From NCBI GenBank assembly GCA_024741835.1, contig JAENRP010000015.1, positions 228,652-292,651 on the forward strand: 64,000 nucleotides of DNA, read 5' to 3'. The notes below the pieces were generated by a model. That model was not told the DNA's origin, made no database searches, and saw only the letters and a list, made by a program, of their open reading frames with translations. This document shows positions 56,210-64,000 of this stretch, in pieces. This DNA is from Diplocarpon mali (Eukaryota > Ascomycota > Leotiomycetes > Helotiales > Drepanopezizaceae). The position numbers were made by a program, and so were the translations under genes. Position 1 is the stretch's first letter. Each line of letters starts with the position of its first letter.

Positions 56210-57416
56210 TCGGAACGATAACAGAGGAATTGCTTCGGCTGGATGTATATTAGGTGTATGAAAACTGCTCAAGTATCAATGGAGATCATCCAAAATGATT
56301 TTGTGGTACCAGGTATGCGTAGTATATAGTAACTTGCTGTTAGTCCGATGAATCGTGGATACAGGGCTCTATCACGTGCCGAATGCAGGGCCAGATATTG
56401 CTGTTATAGCGATGACTTATAGGAACCCAACATATTACCGGATTGGGCTGGTTGCTTCCGCTTATATATTGGACGGTCAATATCAGACCTTATATCAAAC
56501 TCATCCTTCCCGGTCCTATGAAATACTCATGGTAGTTATTGAGAAATAATTTGCCGTTAAGTAGTGTGATGTACTCTTGTGAAATATAGAACATTAAGAT
56601 TCTCGCTCTATGAAAGACTCTTCAAATGTGTTTCGTCGAGATTCTCTGCAGCCTAATCAGATCTTACTAACTTATGGCAGCTTTCTATTCATGGCTGAAG
56701 AAGGCATTCTTATTGTCTTCCATGCAACCATCATCGCTGGAAAGATAGGCGGTACTCTCACGTTCGCTACTCCTGCAACCTCAGCTGCACCAAAACATAG
56801 CGCTACCTATCCTGCTGGCCCGGAAAGATTTTGACTGGCGGTATTGAGCGGTGCTGCAGGGGGGATCTCATATCGAGGATGCCTCTTGATGCCTCTACAT
56901 ATTAATGGAAAGCGATTGCTTGGAGTGCGGCTTGGCCATTATTATTTTGCTTAGTATTCATAGTTTTAAAATATATATTCACTATTACTACCCACCGCGG
57001 CTCTGGGAAGAGTACTATTTAGACATAATATTTTCTGTTGACCAAGGATTTTGCTGTCTCTCTTTCTCAAGACTGTTCTCTTGAACCAAAAAGGCTGGAT
57101 CTCTTGGGCCCATGTAATTCAAGTTTCCTACAGTAATCTACTTTCGACTCCTAAAAGCCTCATTTACTGCAGCAAGAGCAGAAGTAGAACTCAGTGTGAT
57201 AACTATAATGATGTATTTATTTACCTTCTCTGATCTGGGATACGTAAAACGTGACATAGCTAAGTATCTCACTTGATGTTAAACGCACGGACCTCATTGC
57301 GACCGTCTAAAATACACTGGCATTGAACTCTTGCAGACCAGCCTTGTGAATATTTCCCCACCCGCCTGGAGCCTTTTCCCCCCACCAATTGCGTCGACAA
57401 CACTCCCAGCGCAACC
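56210..57416. other. AT-rich intergenic stretch
   Basis: No supported gene. The right end, 57330-57416, is pyrimidine-rich and probably the leader of PRP1. Confidence 0.5.
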
Positions 57417-60344
57417 ATGTCTGGGCGACGCGACTTCTTGAGCCAGCAGGCCCCCGAGAACTATGTTGCTGGTTTGGGTCGAGGTGCTACCGGCTTCACA
57501 ACACGCTCAGATCTTGGTCCAGCGCGCGAAGGCCCCAGCGAAGACCAGATCAAAGAAGCCCTCGCAAAACGGGCAGCGCAACTGGGAGCTGCAGCACCCA
57601 CTGCATACGGGGCGACCGAGAAGAAAGAAGAAGAGAATGACGACGATGAACGCTTCCAGGATCCCGAGAACGAGGTGGGACTTTTTGCCGGCGGCGCATA
57701 CGATAAAGATGATGATGAGGCAGACCGCATATACCAGGAGGTAGACGAGAGGATGGACAGGCGGCGGAAAGCCAGAAGGTTGGTCTTCCCTTTCCCTGAT
57801 GATTACCTCGTTCCCTTCTGTGCAGATGGTTTATCATATATGCAAATAGATGAACAGATTACCGACGTTTCTACCTACAGGGAAGCTCGAGAGAAGGCAG
57901 AACAGGAAGAATATGAACGGAACAACCCAAAGATCCAGCAACAGTTTGCCGACTTGAAACGCGCGTTGACCACGGTCAGTGACGAAGACTGGGCAAATCT
58001 ACCAGAGGTTGGCGATTTGACTGGCAAAAACCGGAGGAACAAGCAGGCTTTGCGACAAAAGTTCTATGCTGTCCCAGACAGTGTCATCGCTGGAGCCCGT
58101 GACTCGTCGGAGCTTGGAACTACGGTGGCAGACGATGGACCCTCTGGAGATGGAGCAGACGGGACCATGACGAATTTCGCGGATATTGGAGCAGCTAGAG
58201 ACAAAGTTCTGAAGGTCAAACTGGACCAGGCATCCCAAGGAACGGACTCGGTTGCTGGAAGTGCGACGAATATTGACCCTAAAGGATATCTCACAAGTCT
58301 TGCCAAGTCCCAAGTTAACGAGGGCGAGGCGCAGGTTGGAGACATCAAGCGAGTCCGAGTGCTTCTGGAATCCGTCATTCGTACAAATCCCAAGCATGCG
58401 CCCGGATGGATTGCTGCTGCAAGGCTTGAGGAACTGGCTGGAAAGACTGTAGCGGCGCGAAGCGTGATCGCACGAGGTTGTGAGTTTTGTCCGAAAAGTG
58501 AGGACGCCTGGTTGGAAAGTATCAGATTAAATGACAATCATAACGCCAAGATCATCGCCGCCAATGCTATCAAGAACAATGATCGCTCTGTGAATCTTTG
58601 GATCGAGGCTATGAAACTGGAATCGGAGCCTCGGGCGAAGAAAAAGGTTATCCGACACGCTCTGGATCACATTCCGCAATCGGTTGTGCTATGGAAAGAG
58701 GCTGTCAATTTAGAAGAAGATCCTACCGATGCCAAACTCCTGCTTGCCAAAGCAACTGAAATTATCCCTCTGTCGGTGGAGCTATGGCTGGCCCTTGCAC
58801 GCCTGGAGTCTTCAGAGAACGCTCAAAAAGTGCTCAACAAGGCTCGCAAAGCTATCCCTACATCCCACGAAATCTGGATTGCTGCAGCAAGATTGCAAGA
58901 GCAAATCGGCAATACGACCATCAACGTCATGAAGCGTGCTGTGCAAGCTCTTGCGAAGGAGTCAGCGATGTTGAAACGGGAGGAATGGATCTCTGAGGCG
59001 GAGAAGTGTGAAGAAGAAGAAGCGGTCTTGACGTGCGGTGCTATCATTCGAGAAACTCTCGGGTGGGGTCTGGATGAGGACGACGACAGGAAAGATATCT
59101 GGATGGAGGATGCTAAAGCCAGTATAGGACGAGGAAAATACGAAACTGCTCGCGCCATCTACGCATATGCGCTTCGCGTTTTCGTGAATAGCAGAAAACT
59201 ATGGTTGGCAGCTGCAGATCTCGAAAAAAACCATGGCACTAAAGAGGCGCTCTGGCAAACTCTGGAGAAAGCCGTCGAGGCGTGTCCGCAGAGTGAGGTT
59301 CTCTGGATGATGCTTGCAAAGGAGAAATGGCAAGCCGGAGAAATCGATAATGCTCGCCGAGTCCTAGGCAGAGCATTCAACCAAAACCCAAACAACGAGG
59401 ATATTTGGCTTGCAGCTGTCAAGCTGGAAGCCGAAAACCAACAACCAGACCAAGCTAGAGAACTGCTGAAGACTGCTCGGCAGGAAGCACCCACAGACCG
59501 AGTCTGGATGAAAAGCGTTGCGTTCGAGCGGCAAGCAGGAAACGCCGAGGCGGCTCTTGATCTCGTCAACCAAGCACTGCAGCTCTTCCCTGGCGCTGCT
59601 AAGTTATGGATGATGAAGGGACAGATCTACGAAGGCGAGGGCAAGTTACCACAGGCTCGTGAAGCCTACGGCACCGGTACCAAGGCGTGCACTAAATCTG
59701 TACCTCTCTGGCTCTTATATGCTCGCCTCGAAGAGCGAGCAGGTAATATCGTCAAAGCGCGTGGTATCCTCGATCGAGCTCGATTGGCAGTCGCCAAATC
59801 TCCAGAACTTTGGGTTGAATCTGTTCGTCTGGAGAGGCGAGCCAACAACATCAGCCAGGCAAAAAATAACATGGCACAGGCCCTACAACAAGTACCCAAT
59901 AGTGGTCTTCTACACTCCGAATCAATCTGGCATCTCGAGGCTCGAACGCAGCGGAAACCTCGAGCGCTGGAAGCTATCAAGAAGGTCGACAACGACCCCA
60001 TTCTATTCGTCACCATCGCGCGTATCTTCTGGGGAGAGCGACGTCTGGAGAAGGCGCAGAATTGGTTTGAGAAAGCAATCTTGTTGGACAGCGATCTCGG
60101 TGATACCTGGGCGTGGTACTTTAAATTCTTGTTGCAGCACGGAACCGATGTGAGTTATACTGACCATTCCAAGCTCTACAACGCTGATATTTCCGTGCAG
60201 GAAAAACGAGCAGATGTTATCGCGAAGCTGATCTTGAGCGAGCCGAGACATGGCGAGGTCTGGCAGAGCGTCGCGAAGGACCCGAAGAATGCCGGGAAAA
60301 GCCAGGAGGAAATTCTCAAGCTTGTCGTAGGCAAATTGGAGTAA
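57417..60344 (+). CDS. PRP1: Pre-mRNA splicing factor PRP1/PRP6 (U4/U6.U5 tri-snRNP)
   Basis: Bridges U5 and U4/U6 snRNPs in the tri-snRNP. The whole span is open (975 codons), but two pieces have intron signals and interrupt conserved sequence: 57779-57880 (102 nt, GTTGGT...CTACAG) and 60150-60200 (51 nt, GTGAGT, GCTGAT branch, CAG). Removing them gives 924 aa and restores RRKAR|REAREKAEQEEYE and LLQHGTD|EKRADVIAKLIL. The N-terminal PRP1_N domain starts at about residue 9 (FLSQQAPENYVAGLGRGATG). From about residue 250 on, HAT-type helical repeats run to the C-terminus (ARLEELAGKTVAARSVIARG; ERRLEKAQNWFEKAILLDSD). Orthologous to S. pombe prp1 and human PRPF6. Confidence 0.95.
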   Translation: MSGRRDFLSQQAPENYVAGLGRGATGFTTRSDLGPAREGPSEDQIKEALAKRAAQLGAAAPTAYGATEKKEEENDDDERFQDPENEVGLFAGGAYDKDDDEADRIYQEVDERMDRRRKARRLVFPFPDDYLVPFCADGLSYMQIDEQITDVSTYREAREKAEQEEYERNNPKIQQQFADLKRALTTVSDEDWANLPEVGDLTGKNRRNKQALRQKFYAVPDSVIAGARDSSELGTTVADDGPSGDGADGTMTNFADIGAARDKVLKVKLDQASQGTDSVAGSATNIDPKGYLTSLAKSQVNEGEAQVGDIKRVRVLLESVIRTNPKHAPGWIAAARLEELAGKTVAARSVIARGCEFCPKSEDAWLESIRLNDNHNAKIIAANAIKNNDRSVNLWIEAMKLESEPRAKKKVIRHALDHIPQSVVLWKEAVNLEEDPTDAKLLLAKATEIIPLSVELWLALARLESSENAQKVLNKARKAIPTSHEIWIAAARLQEQIGNTTINVMKRAVQALAKESAMLKREEWISEAEKCEEEEAVLTCGAIIRETLGWGLDEDDDRKDIWMEDAKASIGRGKYETARAIYAYALRVFVNSRKLWLAAADLEKNHGTKEALWQTLEKAVEACPQSEVLWMMLAKEKWQAGEIDNARRVLGRAFNQNPNNEDIWLAAVKLEAENQQPDQARELLKTARQEAPTDRVWMKSVAFERQAGNAEAALDLVNQALQLFPGAAKLWMMKGQIYEGEGKLPQAREAYGTGTKACTKSVPLWLLYARLEERAGNIVKARGILDRARLAVAKSPELWVESVRLERRANNISQAKNNMAQALQQVPNSGLLHSESIWHLEARTQRKPRALEAIKKVDNDPILFVTIARIFWGERRLEKAQNWFEKAILLDSDLGDTWAWYFKFLLQHGTDVSYTDHSKLYNADISVQEKRADVIAKLILSEPRHGEVWQSVAKDPKNAGKSQEEILKLVVGKLE

Positions 60345-61003
60345 AAGGTTATGGATAGGAGTGTATTATATTTGCAGTAGGTGCTGCTGGTTTACCAATG
60401 TATTTATTGACTTTGAGTTACGGCGCAGTACCAGCTGTTTCCCATTCCGCGATCGTGAAACTTTTTCTGCGATCGCTGTTCTCAATGAGATGGTCTTGGG
60501 GAGTTGCCTCCTCTTTCGGGATCCAATCTCCCAGCCACGATACCATCATGGTACCGGAATAGACCATGAGAATTTTCAGGGTCCTTGAGTCGCAAAATTT
60601 ACACCAAGTTTCTTTCTACTCTCCGCCCCTCTTTTTCTACTCATACAAGAAATTGACCTTTCTCGCTTCTTGATATTACTACCTTGTCGTTTGCGATTCG
60701 ACTGAGGACAGCAGTCTATCCGGCGTCAGGTAATCAATAGCCCGATGCCTGTAAAAGCGTACTCTGTCCAGTGACAAGAGTAGTGAGAATTGTTCACAGG
60801 TCAAGATCTCTTTGTTGTCACGCAGCAATCTGCATGCAGCACAACCACATGCAGGCGTGTTAAGTCATTCCATGTGCAGAAACCATCTCCTTTGTTCTTA
60901 GTATTCTCAACCCATGATGCGCCTTGATAATGCCACAAGGGGGACTATTTATTTTCAGATCCGCGTTGTGCTTGACCAGGTCTTACAATGGCATAGTTTT
61001 GCA
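60345..61003. promoter_or_regulatory. Spacer between PRP1 and the metallopeptidase-like gene
   Basis: 659 bp with the PRP1 3' region and the promoter of the next gene. No gene. A TTTTTCTACT-rich stretch at 60610-60645 is the only notable composition. Confidence 0.4.
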
Positions 61004-64000
61004 ATGGCCGAGGCATCGTTCGCAGACGCAGTTGAGCAGCTCGTGCCTCGAGGTTCGTCTCTCCCCCCCCCAATCAGTCAACAAGCTCACAACCGTCAGC
61101 CCAGCGCTCCCTCACCACACACACCAGCCTCGCGAAGAAGTACGGCCACCCGGTCAAGACAATCAACTACCTCTCGCACCGGGTCCTCAAATCTCCAACC
61201 ACCAAGCGATCAGGATTCACGCCGCTGCTCCCCATTCCTGTCTCCGAGCGAAACCTCTCCACCCCCGCCCTGTCGCCAGCTTCTCAGCGGCATCGCGCAC
61301 TGGTCGGCTACCAGACGCGGCGCTTCTGGGGCTTCTCGGCAAGGGAGCTACAGGCGCTGGGGGCGGTCGCGGGTTTGGATACCGGGGCGGGTAGTTCGAC
61401 GTTGGACGCGGTGGCCAAGACGCATGTCCTGTACCAGAGGACGCAATGGGAGACTATCGACGAGATGGGGGCGCATGCTGGACCTGTGGCGATCAGGGGA
61501 GGCATTGAAGGCTTTTGGGTCGTGGGTGTCTCTGGGCCATGCCCTGGTGTGACTGGGCTGGGCTGGGCTGGGCTGATGCTTCGTAGGCTGAGAACCCAGT
61601 TGTGTGGAACGCGCTGCAGCCGTCCCTCTTGTTGGCGAGTCTGCTCATCACCAAGGCTGCTGTGTATCCCTGGCACGTCTCCTCTCCTCTGCCTCCTGCA
61701 TGGCACGCTGCTGACAAGTGGTAGGTGGGATGCGCTCCTCCTGGGCGAATTTCGAGATATCCCCAAGGACCGCATCCCCCCGGGAAAGCAACAGCTGAAG
61801 CTCAAATCCTTCCACGCGCGGGATCCTCGCATCCGCGAGAGGCCATCGGAGAAGATAAGGCTCGACTCTCAGCTGCGGCTCGCAGCGCAGCGGATCAAGC
61901 TCAGGATCGTGAGCGGCTATGCTGATTTCACGACGGGCTTGGCAAAGAGAGAGAGGTGGGTTTGCGGAGGTACGGCGAGGGAGCTCGCGGCGCCGAGCAC
62001 CATCATGATTAACATCGCTCTGGAGATCATACAGCCGCTGCTGACACTGGATCTAAACGCTGCGGAGAAGTGAGTCTGCCCGTGTGGGCATTGATGTGGT
62101 GGGAGATCTGACGTGGCGGGCAGGATGGCGTGTCAGTTCAAAATCGCGACTACGCTTGTGCATGAGACTGCCGTGAGTCTGCTTCTTACCTCTCTCCTTG
62201 CCCTCCGGTCTCTTTCACAACAAGGACATCACGTGGACTGAAACCTCCTACCAGCACGCCGTGTGGGCGTATAGGGTGATGATGACTTCTCAGTTTGACG
62301 ATATGGCCGATGTCGAGCCATACTTCGAGAACGAGGTCCTCGCTGAGCTTGGCTGGTCCCTGGAGGACAAGGTAGGATCTCCGAGGCCACTTTGAGCGTT
62401 GTTTGTTGTCACCCAGGCTGAAGCGAATGTGTGTAGCTCTGGGGTGGAGAGCCTATGGATCTCCTGCCTCCTGAATACAGCACTGGCGGTCCTGGTCTGC
62501 CCAGTGCCGGCATTGTCAAGACAAACTGTATGGCTGTCACTCCTCTCGTCCGCCTGGTCCTGATGCTAATACATAGCGAGGGTCCGTCGACCGACACCAC
62601 ACTAGAGCTCCCGTCCTGGAGCCCGTCGAGAAGCTCCCGGAAGATGTAGATGATCCTTTTACCATCCACGACTACTACCCGATTCCCACCACTTGGGTAG
62701 CGTCCCTGTTCGAGGGCGATCTCTGGGCCTCGCAATCCCAAGCATTCGGCGCGGAGGCGACGCTCATGAAGCCCTCTCTCGTCGGCACGCGGGCGCAGTA
62801 CGACCCCCAATCCCTCGAGGAAGAGCTGATCGGATTCGCACGTGCGAAGTCCGATCTAGACAGCTCCCTACCCCTCGACCGCAGCATGTCGGCGGCAGAG
62901 CAGACAAGGGTCAGAGCCGAGAACGCACAACGGCAACAGGCTCAAGATGTGCTCAGGCAGATGACGAGTCGCATCGTGGTGCGAGCTCCAGAGATGGAGG
63001 ATGCGGATGATCCAGATCCACCGGAGCCGGTCTACGAATGCGCCAGATGGGACGCCATCGCACAGTACATGTGTGCGCATCGGGCGCCCGGGGATCTGGC
63101 GCTTGACACGCTCGACTTCCCAATGCCGGAGCAGACGATGTTCAGACACGTCCACGATGACGGGCTGGGCATGCCGGGGATCACGCCTGATGAGTTTCGA
63201 GATTTCCTACGGGTCTGCAATCAGAGGAAGCTGCTGTTCAGGTATCGTCACCTTCATCTCTCTCCCGCATGCCGTCTATTCCGCCGTCTATTCTGGGCCC
63301 AAGTCTAACCCTCTCTCCTCAGCTACCGCCCGTTCCCAGGCGCCGGCACGCTGCGCAGAATCCCCACCGGCTGGCCCCCGGCGCCCGTCGTCAGACCCCG
63401 GCGCAAAGCGCCCGTCGACGGACCGACGGTCCAAGACCTCTCCACCCTGCTCCGCGACGGCGACTTCCAGGAGAATGTCTACAGGGACTACGGCGAGTTC
63501 CGCGACGTGGACTTTGAGCACCTGCGGAACGTCGTGAACACGCTGTCGACGCTGAACATAGGATACTCGGAGATGGAGCTCATCGTCACGGACATGGCTG
63601 TCGATGCGTTCCCCACGAAGAGCGACCGCACCTCTCTCGCGTGAGTTCCCAGCCCTTTTTTTTTTCCTTTTCCTTGCATGCACGCGTCACGAAGGGATGG
63701 CCGGAAGGGATGTGGAAGAGGGAGTTCGCGCTAACCTGCACACGGGGGGCTGGACAGACTCGGAGCGAAAGGCTGCGCGCGCATGCGGTGGCCTATCCTG
63801 CAGAGATACCGCGACGCGTTCCCGAGCGACGTGACGGCGAAGATGCTGGCGGAGGACGAGGCTGTGATGCGCGCCGCAGCCGCGGAGGCGGCGCAGCAGG
63901 AAGAGGAGAGGGTCGCGCGGGATCTGCGGGAGATGGAGGCGGACCTGGGGGCTCAGGCTGGGGTTGGGCTGGGAGCGGACGAGGGGAGATGGGATGGGGG
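61004..64000 (+). CDS. HEXXH zincin-like metallopeptidase domain protein, 3' end outside the window
   Basis: Multi-exon gene running off the window: 61004-61052, 61100-61518, 61587-61720, about 61842-62069, 62124-62172, 62255-62371, 62437-62527, 62581-63241, 63323-63640 and 63758 onward. Phases agree at every join; only the acceptor near 61841 is a guess. The N-terminal part has SLAKKYGHPVKTINYLSHRV and GYQTRRFWGFSARELQALGA. The key motif HETAH (about residues 290-294) is made by joining LVHETA to HAVWAYR across the intron 62173-62254. It is followed by EPYFENEVLAELGWSLED and WGGEP, an arrangement I associate with fungal HELAHA-type zincin proteins. The C-terminal part is helical and Glu/Ala-rich. 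Two zinc-binding His and the catalytic Glu are visible; a third ligand may be in EPYFENE. Substrate unknown. Confidence 0.65.

Overview
The window is nuclear DNA of a filamentous ascomycete (Pezizomycotina; class not resolvable by eye). Genes are on both strands and are cut by short 41-148 nt introns with GT/AG ends and CTAAC/CTGAC branch sites. Several proteins are fungal-specific (a PTH11-type rhodopsin domain, DUF3824, a TRI12-type pump, a CIA84-like PPR protein). There are no operons, ribosome binding sites or CRISPR arrays. Three N runs (7109, 14782-14785, 52876-53022) show a draft scaffold. All gene models were spliced by hand from the bases.

Layout. 1-16.4 kb is very GC-rich, gene-poor and microsatellite-rich. 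It holds a secreted alpha-carbonic anhydrase (44-941), a secreted Ala-rich protein (5233-6122) and an 850-aa fusion of a PTH11-like seven-helix domain with a fucose-permease-like MFS transporter (12068-14746). Two AT-rich tandem arrays of different sequence but the same ~128-bp period lie at 7.5-8.1 and 15.3-15.85 kb, on either side of the fusion gene. At about 16.4 kb base composition drops to ordinary values.

16.8-29.6 kb carries a TRI12-type efflux pump, a CIA84-like mitochondrial PPR protein, ATG7, and divergently from it the dCMP deaminase DCD1 across a 385-bp promoter with an MCB box. 29.6-33.2 kb is AT-rich with one small doubtful gene. 33.2-44.2 kb has a large unrecognised 1236-1257 aa protein and a DUF3824 RS-rich protein. 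44.3-50.7 kb is AT-rich, with a decayed Gypsy-like relic and a hypothetical gene broken by a stop and a 10-bp duplication. 50.7-52.1 kb encodes a cytoplasmic seven-bladed beta-propeller lectin of the PLL/DUF346 type. After the assembly gap come a possible small secreted protein, the divergent pair IMP3 / mitoribosomal S18, the splicing factor PRP1/PRP6, and at the end a partial multi-exon HEXXH metallopeptidase-like gene.

The housekeeping genes (ATG7, DCD1, IMP3, RSM18, PRP1, CIA84-like) form no joint pathway. Accessory functions (carbonic anhydrase, rhodopsin-MFS fusion, TRI12 pump, lectin, secreted proteins) fit environmental sensing, transport and interaction with other organisms. The most unusual items are the receptor-transporter fusion, the propeller lectin with introns clustered at a homologous site in its blades, the HEXXH motif assembled across an intron with a competing in-frame acceptor, and the twin-period arrays.
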